A stretch of DNA of 64,000 bases from Gemmatimonadales bacterium (GTDB taxonomy: Bacteria > Gemmatimonadota > Gemmatimonadetes > Gemmatimonadales > GWC2-71-9): assembly GCA_036279355.1 (NCBI GenBank), contig DASUJH010000025.1, positions 1 through 64,000 on the forward strand, read 5' to 3'. The stretch's first letter is position 1, and the number at the start of each line of letters is the position of its first letter. The translations under genes were made by a program, and so were the position numbers. Of the stretch, positions 7,653 to 16,682 are shown in pieces. The notes under the pieces are model-generated. The model did no database searches. It worked only from the letters and a program-made list of their open reading frames with translations, and was not told the origin of the DNA.

Positions 7653-7775
7653 CCCGCAAATGCAGCCGACAAGCGCGAAGCGGATCAAGCTCCGGGCTCA
7701 GCAACCCTCCGATGGCGCGCTGTGGAACGTGGGTTTTCTTCAAGTCGCTTGCAGCTGATTTGCAAGTCGTTGGGC
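7647..7775 (+). other. attC-like integron recombination site
   Basis: This 129-bp site begins with R'' GCCTAAC (7647-7653, overlapping the HNH stop) and ends with R' GTTGGGC (7769-7775). Just inside, GCAAATGCAGCCGACAAGCG can pair with the complement of CGCTTGCAGCTGATTTGC. The arms match apart from one extra G and a CGA/TG difference, the kind of extrahelical base attC sites use for strand choice. Length, core boxes, imperfect arms and position at a gene end all fit attC. Confidence 0.65.
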
Positions 7776-7780
7776 AGACA

Positions 7781-7808
7781 GTACCCACGCGTACGTCGGA
7801 GTGGGTAC
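7781..7808. promoter_or_regulatory. Inverted repeat (possible operator) upstream of the PhnB-like gene
   Basis: GTACCCAC and GTGGGTAC form a perfect 8-bp inverted repeat around a 12-base centre, immediately upstream of the TATCTT box at 7811. Placement suggests a regulator-binding site, though an attC-adjacent hairpin is another reading. Confidence 0.35.
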
Positions 7809-7810
7809 GC

Positions 7811-7816
7811 TATCTT
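7811..7816 (+). promoter_or_regulatory. TATCTT -10-like box
   Basis: TATCTTC occurs 37 bases before the ATG at 7854, which has its own ribosome site (AAAAGGAG). The same word appears before the gene at 33684. Confidence 0.4.
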
Positions 7817-7853
7817 CGGTCACCATCGCCCCCCGAAAAAAGGAGCATCTCCG

Positions 7854-8315
7854 ATGGCCAAGGTGACACCCTTCCTGATGTTCAACGATCAGCTCGAGGC
7901 GGCCATGGAGTTTTACACCGCCACGTTCCCGGACTCCCAAATCAGGAACGTGGCCCGCACTGGCAACGACGGTCCGATCGCCTCCGCCGAGTTCGTCGTC
8001 GGTGGTCAGGTCTTCATGGGCTACAACGGGGGCCCGTACTTCACCTTCTCCGAAGGCTTCTCCCTCTATGTGGACTGCGAGGACCAAGCGGAAGTTGACG
8101 AGTATTGGGACAAGCTCGTCAAGGCCGGCGCGAAGCCTACCCAGTGCGGCTGGATCAAGGATCCGTTCGGCATCTCGTGGCAGATTGTCCCACGGCGATT
8201 CATCGAGCTGATCCGCGACGGGAACCCTAGGAAGGTGAAGGCCGTGATGGAAGCCATGATGACGATGGTGAAGCTCGACGTAGCGGCCCTTGAGAAAGCC
8301 TACATTGAGGCGTAG
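7854..8315 (+). CDS. PhnB-like VOC protein (3-demethylubiquinone methyltransferase-like domain)
   Basis: 153 residues from ATG 7854. The family pattern is clear: MAKVTPFLMFNDQLEAAMEFYTATFPDS at the start, FVVGGQVFMGYNGGP in the middle, and CGWIKDPFGISWQIVP near the end, typical of PF06983/PhnB-like proteins of about 150 residues. These have a VOC fold; most have no assigned reaction. An upstream extension to 7722 runs through the attC-like site and is rejected. Preceded by an inverted repeat, a -10-like box and AGGAG, so it is probably its own transcription unit. Confidence 0.85.
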   Translation: MAKVTPFLMFNDQLEAAMEFYTATFPDSQIRNVARTGNDGPIASAEFVVGGQVFMGYNGGPYFTFSEGFSLYVDCEDQAEVDEYWDKLVKAGAKPTQCGWIKDPFGISWQIVPRRFIELIRDGNPRKVKAVMEAMMTMVKLDVAALEKAYIEA

Positions 8316-8348
8316 CAGTGTCAAACGCCCGCGCCTTGAGCGCTGAGG

Positions 8349-8374
8349 AAAGCAAACGGTTGACTCGGCACCAG
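8349..8374 (+). repeat. 26-bp direct repeat, copy 2 (3' end of a lost DUF1801 gene)
   Basis: Matches 1395-1420 at 25 of 26 bases. Read in the equivalent frame it gives LRKANG-stop, close to the VKKAIG-stop that ends the DUF1801 gene. It is probably the surviving 3' tip of a related gene or the footprint of a duplication. The flanking sequences are otherwise unrelated. Confidence 0.7.
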
Positions 8375-8504
8375 GGCTCCAGCTGGTACCGGAATAGCCT
8401 TGGGAACGCAGCGCCTCATGCCCGAGAGGCGCTTTGGAGGGACTTCGCTCAGGTGAGCGGCCCAACACCGGTTGCAATCCACCACTGACCTCCGCGAGGC
8501 AGCC

Positions 8505-8948
8505 ATGGCTCTGGCACCGATCCTGATGCTGTACCTGGTCATTGGCGTGGTGGCGGCCACCGGGTCGGTGACGATCAGCCGCTCGCGGTTCTCGCCACGG
8601 GTGGAGCACACCTTCTTCGCGCTGCTGCTCATTCCGATCGCCGCGATGTACCTGGCCTTCGTCGCGTACTTCGGCGACTCCTCGGCGCTCCGGCCCGAGG
8701 CCTGGGCGGTCGCGGTATTCGCGGTGCTCGGGCTCCTGGGCCTCGGGTTTCCTGCGCTCGTCGTGCTGGGCTATGGGCTCCACGGCGGTTGGGACCTGGC
8801 GCACGAGATCTGGGTGCACCTCGGAGCCGGGGCCGGCGGCGCGCGGCCGTTCACGCACTTACCGCTCGCGTACGGGGTGTTCTGCGCGGCGTACGACTGG
8901 TGCATGGCGGGGTACTTCTTCACCCGGCGTGCGGCCTGGCGGCAGTGA
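8505..8948 (+). CDS. DUF6010-like integral membrane protein
   Basis: 147 residues with four likely membrane spans: ILMLYLVIGVVAATGSV, FFALLLIPIAAMYLAFVAYF, WAVAVFAVLGLLGLGFPALVVLGYG and a C-terminal segment before YFFTRRAAW. The conserved LHGGWDLAHEIWVH between spans 3 and 4 is the hallmark I associate with DUF6010 (pattern LH--WD--H). The start at ATG 8505 follows directly on a hydrophobic segment. Function unknown. It stands alone between a VOC gene and DUF1272, with a decayed DUF1801 tip upstream. Confidence 0.65.
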   Translation: MALAPILMLYLVIGVVAATGSVTISRSRFSPRVEHTFFALLLIPIAAMYLAFVAYFGDSSALRPEAWAVAVFAVLGLLGLGFPALVVLGYGLHGGWDLAHEIWVHLGAGAGGARPFTHLPLAYGVFCAAYDWCMAGYFFTRRAAWRQ

Positions 8949-9077
8949 GCGGGCGTCACGGCGGCGTAGCCGAACGGACGTTGCCGGGTAAACATTATCG
9001 ACGGCGTTGCTGAGTCCGCTTCGCCGAGGATTGGAAAGTTCTGACATTGTGCCGCCGGCCGCCCTCAAGGACCTCCG

Positions 9078-9272
9078 ATGACCCTCGATATGCGCCCCCA
9101 GTGTGAGAAGTGCGACGCACCGCTCGACTTCCGCGACCTGGCCTTCATCTGCAGCCACGAGTGCACCTTCTGCCCGGCCTGCGCCGTGAGCCTGGGCCAG
9201 GTCTGCCCCAACTGCGGCGGTGAGCTGGTCCGCCGCCCGCGGCGCCCCGTGAACATCTCAGCTGATTCGTAA
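9078..9272 (+). CDS. DUF1272 small zinc-ribbon protein
   Basis: 64 residues, the normal size for DUF1272. Three Cys pairs are arranged as C..C (CEKCDAPL), CSHECTFCPAC and CPNCGGEL, a pattern able to hold one or two zinc ions, followed by the basic VRRPRRP tail seen in homologues. It is likely a small cytosolic regulatory or binding protein; no role has been assigned to the family. The start ATG at 9078 has only a weak purine-rich stretch (AAGGACCTCCG) before it. Confidence 0.85.
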   Translation: MTLDMRPQCEKCDAPLDFRDLAFICSHECTFCPACAVSLGQVCPNCGGELVRRPRRPVNISADS

Positions 9273-9288
9273 CAGGTGTTATCACCTG
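9273..9288. terminator. Short hairpin after the DUF1272 gene
   Basis: CAGGTG-TTAT-CACCTG is a perfect 6-bp stem directly after the stop codon. No T-run follows, so it may be a weak terminator or an end-protecting hairpin. Confidence 0.3.
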
Positions 9289-9480
9289 ATGGGTGCCGCC
9301 CTTTCGCTTTCTCCGCCGCGGCGACATCTTTGTCTCGCTCCCCGACGTACGACTGCTCTCCTCATCGCGAAGGGCGCTGAGCCTCCTCCATAGGCTCGGG
9401 CCCCGAGCGCACGCCAGTTGCCATGCCCGCTGAGGCAATGAGCAGGCTGCGTAACTGAGCCGGCACGGGGCGCACGCATC

Positions 9481-12264
<2,784 letters not shown>

Positions 12265-12299
12265 CCAACGCGTGGGCGACGAGCCCGCCCGGAGGGCCT

Positions 12300-12878
12300 A
12301 TGGTCGCTCGTTCGGATCTTCCTGGCGTGCTTCTCTTGCTTCCACTCGTTCTGCTGCTGCCGCGGGCGGCCGACGCGCAATACAGCCCGGTGCACCGCGG
12401 CTCCATTCAACTGGCCGGCACCGCTCAGCTCAGCCACTTCCGTGATATCGGCAACGACTTCAGCAGCAGCGTCATCGAGCTCGCTCCGCGGCTCGGCTAT
12501 TTCGTCGCCCCGGGCCTCGCGCTGAACGCGAACCTGCAGTTCCGGCACGATGCGTCGGAGGTCGCCGCGGCTACGCAGTGGGGCGTGGGGCCCGGGCTCA
12601 CGTACTACGTGTCCGGGCTCTCGCGCCGCGTCTATCCGTTCGTGTCCGGCCGGACCCTGTTCACCTGGAGTCACGCGTGGGACGGGAGCGGGGTCGTACT
12701 GGATCGGCGCAACTCGACCAGTTGGCTGGTTTCCAGCGGCGCGCTCGTGCTCCTGGCCGAGCATGTCGGGCTGACGGCCGAGCTGTACTATCAGCACGAC
12801 CGGTTCACGGTTGAGCCCTCGACCAACTCCGACGAGCAGTATGGGCTGCAATGGGGCTTCGCGATCTTCGTCCATTAG
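12300..12878 (+). CDS. Predicted outer-membrane beta-barrel protein
   Basis: 192 residues from ATG 12300, which follows GGAGG at close spacing. Residues 1-27 are a signal peptide (LLLLPLVLLLPRAADAQ). The mature part alternates polar and hydrophobic residues in strands such as GSIQLAGTAQLSHF, LALNANLQFRHD, GPGLTYYVSG and VGLTAELYYQHD, and ends in a strand with an aromatic near the terminus (LQWGFAIFVH), as expected for BAM-dependent barrels. About eight strands are likely. It starts 36 bases after the kinase gene and may be co-transcribed. No specific function can be given. Confidence 0.6.
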   Translation: MVARSDLPGVLLLLPLVLLLPRAADAQYSPVHRGSIQLAGTAQLSHFRDIGNDFSSSVIELAPRLGYFVAPGLALNANLQFRHDASEVAAATQWGVGPGLTYYVSGLSRRVYPFVSGRTLFTWSHAWDGSGVVLDRRNSTSWLVSSGALVLLAEHVGLTAELYYQHDRFTVEPSTNSDEQYGLQWGFAIFVH

Positions 12879-12923
12879 GGTATGCCGCGCCCCCGCACCG
12901 GGCGACCGAATGACAGGGTCCGC

Positions 12924-13466
12924 ATGAATTTCGACCTCGAATCATCGATGGACGTACTTCGCCGTACCCCGCCTGCCCTGGAGCAATTGCTCGGCGGGCT
13001 GGCGGAGCCGTGGATCCGGGGCGCCGAAGGCCCCGACACCTTCAGCCCGTTCGACGTGGTGGGGCATCTCATCGACGGCGAGGAGACGGATTGGATCCCG
13101 CGGGCGCAGATCATTCTGGCCCGGGGAGCCGATCCCCGCTTCGAGCCCTACGATCGATTCCGGCATCGAACGAGAAACGTGGGGTGCTCGCTCAGCTCGT
13201 TGCTCGCGGAGTTCGGCCGCTTGCGCGCGGCCAATCTGGCGCTGCTCCGCTCCTGGCAACTGACGGCGGCCGAGCTCGAGCTGCCCGGCAATCACCCGAG
13301 CCTCGGGCGTGTGACGCTCCGCCAACTGCTGGCCGCCTGGGTCGTGCACGACCTCGGGCATCTGGCTCAGGTGGCGCGGGTGATGGCCAAGCAGTATCGG
13401 CAGGAAGTCGGGCCGTGGGTGCCGTTCCTGCCGGTCCTGACCGACCACGAGGTGCCGCGCTCCTGA
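12924..13466 (+). CDS. DinB-family protein
   Basis: 180 residues from ATG 12924. The four-helix DinB fold is indicated by the three-His metal set: the first His in FDVVGHLIDGEE (helix 2) and the HDLGH pair in WVVHDLGHLAQVARVM (helix 4). This is the layout of DinB/DfsB proteins, some of which are thiol transferases using bacillithiol or mycothiol. The substrate is not predictable. Its stop overlaps the next small ORF (TGATG), so the two would be coupled. Confidence 0.8.
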   Translation: MNFDLESSMDVLRRTPPALEQLLGGLAEPWIRGAEGPDTFSPFDVVGHLIDGEETDWIPRAQIILARGADPRFEPYDRFRHRTRNVGCSLSSLLAEFGRLRAANLALLRSWQLTAAELELPGNHPSLGRVTLRQLLAAWVVHDLGHLAQVARVMAKQYRQEVGPWVPFLPVLTDHEVPRS

Positions 13467-13606
13467 TGTTCTTCCGAGCCGTCGTGATCTGGTTGGCCAT
13501 CCTCGTGCTCGCGAGCCTCAACGGTGCCCTTCGGGACCTGCTCCTGGCGCCGCTCTGGCTCGCGCAATCCCGGGGTGTGCTCGGAGGTGCGGCTGATGTC
13601 CGCTGA
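13466..13606 (+). pseudogene. N-terminal fragment of a small membrane protein
   Basis: A 46-residue frame that starts at an ATG overlapping the DinB stop. It reads MFFRAVVIWLAILVLASLNG then ALRDLLLAPL, which resembles the first membrane helix and loop of a family of roughly 130-140 residue integral membrane proteins (pattern ..WL.IL.LAS.NGALR..LL.P). After residue 33 the similarity stops and the frame ends. It may be a truncated gene rather than a genuine micro-protein, though coupling to DinB means it could still be translated. Confidence 0.4.
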
Positions 13607-13612
13607 ACGGCC

Positions 13613-14125
13613 ATGAGCGTGGTGATCGATACGTTTCGACCGGAGCACGCGGCGGCGTTCGACTCGCTGAATCGAGCGTGGCTCACCGCCTATGACCTGC
13701 TGGAGCCGGTTGACGAGCTCCACCTCACCGATCCGGCGGGCGCGATCCTGGCCCACGGCGGCCAGATCTTCGTGGCGCTCGAGGACGACGTCGTGATCGG
13801 CACATGTGGGGTCGTACCCCACGGACCGGGGACTTTCGAAGTGGTCAAATTGACGGTGGCACCCACTGCCCGCGGCCGCGGCATCGCACGCGAGCTCGTG
13901 GATGCCTGCCTTGCCTACGCGGTCCAGCAGAGGGCGCGGCAAGTGGTGCTCGTCTCCAACTCCCGCCTGCAAGCGGCGCTCAGGTTGTATGAGCGGCTTG
14001 GCTTTCGGTATGCGCCGATGCCGGCCGCGATGCCTTACGCGACCGCGGATGTGTACATGGAGCTGGAGCTCGCCCCGGGTCTGCCCGCCGCGCCCGCCCG
14101 TCCGCCCGTCCGCCCGTCCGCCTAG
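13613..14125 (+). CDS. GNAT-family N-acetyltransferase
   Basis: 170 residues with the GNAT core: motif A VVKLTVAPTARGRGIARELV (the R-G-R-G-I loop binds acetyl-CoA pyrophosphate), then the C-terminal motif LQAALRLYERLGFRYAP. It transfers an acetyl group to an amine; the acceptor is unknown. The last residues (ARPPVRPSA) are encoded by three copies of the octamer CGTCCGCC, suggesting the tail has been extended by repeat DNA. Its stop and that of the opposite-strand nucleotidyltransferase share the palindrome CTAG. Confidence 0.82.
   Translation: MSVVIDTFRPEHAAAFDSLNRAWLTAYDLLEPVDELHLTDPAGAILAHGGQIFVALEDDVVIGTCGVVPHGPGTFEVVKLTVAPTARGRGIARELVDACLAYAVQQRARQVVLVSNSRLQAALRLYERLGFRYAPMPAAMPYATADVYMELELAPGLPAAPARPPVRPSA
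14099..14122. repeat. YGWCCGCC octamer array (3 units)
   Basis: Three exact tandem copies of CGTCCGCC lie at the 3' end of the GNAT gene. The same octamer family recurs near 37.6-37.9, 47.7 and 62.0 kb. Confidence 0.75.
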
Positions 14126-14610
14126 TGCCCCTGCCGCATCATTTCCCGCATTACCATCACATCGTCGAGGTCTTGGGGCCGGCCGGCGGCCTCCTTGTAA
14201 CGGATGATGTCAGAGAGACTGGCGGCCAGAATCGTGGTCCCGTACACCTCGAACCTGACTGCGTCGCGTGCCAGGTCGTCAAATCCATCCGTTCCGCTCG
14301 GCGTGAAGGCGATATCCAGCCGGCCGGCGTCGGTGACGAGATTCCAGAGCCGGGCGCGGCGCAGGGTCGTAGCGGAGCAGTCAAACGCCAGCCCCTCCGG
14401 AACTCCCTCGGTGAAGACCCGTGCGTCGAGCTGGCGCAGCGCGGCGGCGAGTCGGTCGAGGTTCGCCGGATTCGCGGCTGGCGTGATGTCGGCATCGGCG
14501 GTGGCCCGGGGGAATCCGTAGAGCCGGGCGGCCATGGCGCCGATCAGAACGTAGCGCACCTTGTGGCGCGCGAGCGTCGCGATGAGCAGCGCGGGGTCGA
14601 GCGGCTTCAC
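14122..14610 (-). CDS. Nucleotidyltransferase (AbiEii/DUF6036-like), putative toxin
   Basis: 162 residues from a GTG at 14610 that overlaps the stop of the upstream HTH gene (GTGA). The nucleotidyltransferase pattern is visible at residues 17-40: YVLIGAMAARLYGFPRATAD then ADIT, with the D-A-D metal pair. LDIAF supplies a third acidic position, and the C-terminal YKEAAGRPQDLDDV matches the K-x-x-x-R-x-K/Q-D-x-x-D segment of AbiEii/MenT-like proteins. With the XRE gene it forms a likely toxin-antitoxin pair (type IV/MenAT-like). The first motif is G-A rather than G-S/G-G, a common variant. Confidence 0.72.
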   Translation of the reverse strand: MKPLDPALLIATLARHKVRYVLIGAMAARLYGFPRATADADITPAANPANLDRLAAALRQLDARVFTEGVPEGLAFDCSATTLRRARLWNLVTDAGRLDIAFTPSGTDGFDDLARDAVRFEVYGTTILAASLSDIIRYKEAAGRPQDLDDVMVMREMMRQGH

Positions 14611-14930
14611 GCGGACGTGCGCCGGGCTAAGGAGAGGAAGCGTGACAGATTGCCGAGTTCGGTGAGCCGTGCCTCGGGGGGCAGGCCGAGAATCCGAGGC
14701 ACGTCGGCCAGCATATGACTCCGGGCGGCGCGGCGCGGAACGACGGTGGCGTTGAGCGTGACGCCGGCGGCACGCAGCAGGCGCAAGAGCGTATCCCATG
14801 AGGGACTGGTCTCGCCGAGCTCGATACGGGCCACGACCGACTGCGCGGTGCCGGCGCGCCTGGCCAGAGCGCGCTGGCTGAGGCCACTTCGGGCGCGGGC
14901 CTCGCGAAGGAGCGTGGCAGGCGTGACCAT
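14607..14930 (-). CDS. XRE-family HTH regulator, putative antitoxin
   Basis: 107 residues. Residues 5-58 are a standard lambda-repressor-like helix-turn-helix (LLREARARSGLSQRALARRA, then the recognition helix TAQSVVARIE and LGETSPSWDTLLRLLRAAG). The C-terminal part is basic and could contact the partner enzyme. It is the first gene of a two-gene leftward operon with a 4-base overlap. The start region carries three TGATAGC half-sites (14938-14957), a natural autoregulatory operator. An XRE/nucleotidyltransferase pair is a known toxin-antitoxin arrangement. Confidence 0.78.
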   Translation of the reverse strand: MVTPATLLREARARSGLSQRALARRAGTAQSVVARIELGETSPSWDTLLRLLRAAGVTLNATVVPRRAARSHMLADVPRILGLPPEARLTELGNLSRFLSLARRTSA

Positions 14931-14937
14931 CGGCGCA

Positions 14938-14957
14938 TGATAGCTATCAAGCTATCA
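14938..14957 (-). promoter_or_regulatory. Operator-like TGATAGC repeats before the XRE gene
   Basis: TGATAGCTATCAAGCTATCA contains a perfect 12-bp palindrome plus a further half-site and ends eight bases upstream of the ATG. It would cover the promoter of the XRE/nucleotidyltransferase operon. Confidence 0.5.
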
Positions 14958-15110
14958 GGCCACAAGTCTCCCCGCTTTCATTGCTGACGCACCGTATATT
15001 GTACGAGCTCAAGTCGCTCGCCAACGCGCGCCGCGCCGTATCAGTCGCTCATGAGGTGTATCTGGCCGAGCCCATCAGCCGCGAGCGCCGGCGCCGGCGC
15101 GCATCCGCCT

Positions 15111-15116
15111 TAACTT
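15111..15116 (+). promoter_or_regulatory. TAACTT -10-like box before a leaderless ATG
   Basis: TAACTT is followed by seven bases and then ATG 15124, the same geometry as at 2684. Confidence 0.4.
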
Positions 15117-15123
15117 CGGAGCC

Positions 15124-16659
15124 ATGCCCTCCACCGCCCCTCGCCTGCTGCTCATCGGACTCGACGCCGCCGACCCCGAGCTGATCGACCGCTGGACCAG
15201 CGACGGCACGCTCCCGAACCTCGCCGCGCTGCGCCGCGCCGGCATCTCCGGCCGCCTCGCCAGCTCCGCGCAACATCTCGCCGGCTCGCCCTGGCCCACC
15301 TTCTACACCGGCCAGCCGCCGTCGCAGCACGGGCTCTACCACGACTATCAGTGGCGCGCCGAGTCAATGGGATTTGCCGCGCCCGGCGAGGACTGGCTCT
15401 CGCTCTCGCCCTTCTGGCGCCACCTCGGCGCCCGCGTTTCCTCCGTCATCTACGACATGCCGATGGCGCTCGGCATGGAGCCGTTCAACGGCGTCGAGGT
15501 CGCGGGCTGGGCCGCGCACGACAAGCTGGCGCCGCCCGCTTCGCACCCCGCCGATCTCCTGAGCGAGATCAAGCGCCGCTTCGGCGAGTGGCACATCGGG
15601 CCCGAGTCGTACGGGGCAGTGTCGGCGGCCGAGCTGCTCGAGCTGCGCGACCAGTTGCGCGACGGCGTTCGCCGCTCGACCGACCTGGCGCTCTGGCTGC
15701 TCGAGCGGCCGTGGAACCTCGCGATCGTCGCGTTCGGCGCGCTGCACCGCGGCGGCCACCGGCTCTTCGACCGCACGAGCATCGCGGGCGCGGCCACCAA
15801 AGCCCAGGGCGCGAGCTTCGACGGCGCCCTGCGCGAGCTGTACGTCGAGTGCGACGCGGCCCTCGGCCGGCTGGTGGCCGCGGCGCCCGACGCCACCGTG
15901 ATCGCGTTTTCGGTCCACGGCATGATGGCCAATACCGCGCGCGTGGATCTGCTGGAGGACATGCTGGCGCGCGTGCTCAACGGGAACAGCAGCGCGCACC
16001 CGAAGCGCGGCATGATGCGCCGATTCGGCGAAGCGATTCCGACCGAGTGGCGGCGCGCCATCACCGCCCGGGTGCCGCGCGCCTTTCGCGAGCGGCTGGT
16101 GAATCGATGGGCGACCGGCGGCATCGCGTGGGATCGCACCCGCGCGTTCACCCTCCGCGCCGACTTGCAGGGCTACGTGCGACTGAATCTCCAGGGGCGC
16201 GAGCGGCAGGGCATCGTACCCCCCGCGTCAGTCGCAGCGTTGCGCGACCAGATCGCCGAGGGGCTGCTCACCTTTCGCGATGCCGCCACCGGCGAGCCGC
16301 TGATCGCCGCCATCGAGCCGATCGACGGGCTCTTTCCCGACGGCAATCGGCGCGACAACCTGCCCGACATCGTCGTGCGCTGGAGCGACGCGCCCGCCGC
16401 GCCGCACGTCGCGGTGGAGTCGCCGCGGTTCGGCCGGATCGAGCGCGCGACGCCCGGCCGGATTCCGAACGGGCGGAGCGGCAATCACCGCGGCGAGGGT
16501 TTCATCATTGCGCGCGGGCCCGGCATTGCGGCCGGCGCGCGGCTCGGCGCCACGCCGCACATCCTCGACCTCGCGCCGACCGTCGTGCGCCTGCTCGGCA
16601 CCACCTCGAGCGTGCCGCTCGCAGGCCGCGTGCTTCCGGAGCTCGTCGGGTCGGTGTGA
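15124..16659 (+). CDS. Alkaline-phosphatase-superfamily protein (type I phosphodiesterase-like), first copy
   Basis: 511 residues. The N-terminus LLLIGLDAADPELIDRW supplies the first metal Asp, GSPWPTFYTGQPPSQHGLYH the nucleophile Thr and the H-G turn, and GNHRGEGFIIARGPGI the last metal His. These mark the nucleotide pyrophosphatase/phosphodiesterase group. Two usual ligands deviate: the S-D-H-G motif reads SVHG, and the Asp of the D..xH helix is absent (FGALHRGGH). Activity is therefore uncertain. No signal peptide is seen. It is the first gene of a tight operon with a glycosyltransferase, so it may act on a sugar-phosphate or lipid-linked intermediate. Confidence 0.75.
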   Translation: MPSTAPRLLLIGLDAADPELIDRWTSDGTLPNLAALRRAGISGRLASSAQHLAGSPWPTFYTGQPPSQHGLYHDYQWRAESMGFAAPGEDWLSLSPFWRHLGARVSSVIYDMPMALGMEPFNGVEVAGWAAHDKLAPPASHPADLLSEIKRRFGEWHIGPESYGAVSAAELLELRDQLRDGVRRSTDLALWLLERPWNLAIVAFGALHRGGHRLFDRTSIAGAATKAQGASFDGALRELYVECDAALGRLVAAAPDATVIAFSVHGMMANTARVDLLEDMLARVLNGNSSAHPKRGMMRRFGEAIPTEWRRAITARVPRAFRERLVNRWATGGIAWDRTRAFTLRADLQGYVRLNLQGRERQGIVPPASVAALRDQIAEGLLTFRDAATGEPLIAAIEPIDGLFPDGNRRDNLPDIVVRWSDAPAAPHVAVESPRFGRIERATPGRIPNGRSGNHRGEGFIIARGPGIAAGARLGATPHILDLAPTVVRLLGTTSSVPLAGRVLPELVGSV

Positions 16660-16682
16660 CCGCCGCGGGGGACCGGCATCCG

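Noticed and set aside
8465-8475. GCCCAAC as a possible second attC R'' box
   Set aside because: No matching GTTRRRY with pairing arms was found downstream, so a single 7-base match means little.
9273-9288. CAGGTG hairpin as a strong Rho-independent terminator
   Set aside because: The stem has only six pairs and no T-run, so it is listed with low confidence only.
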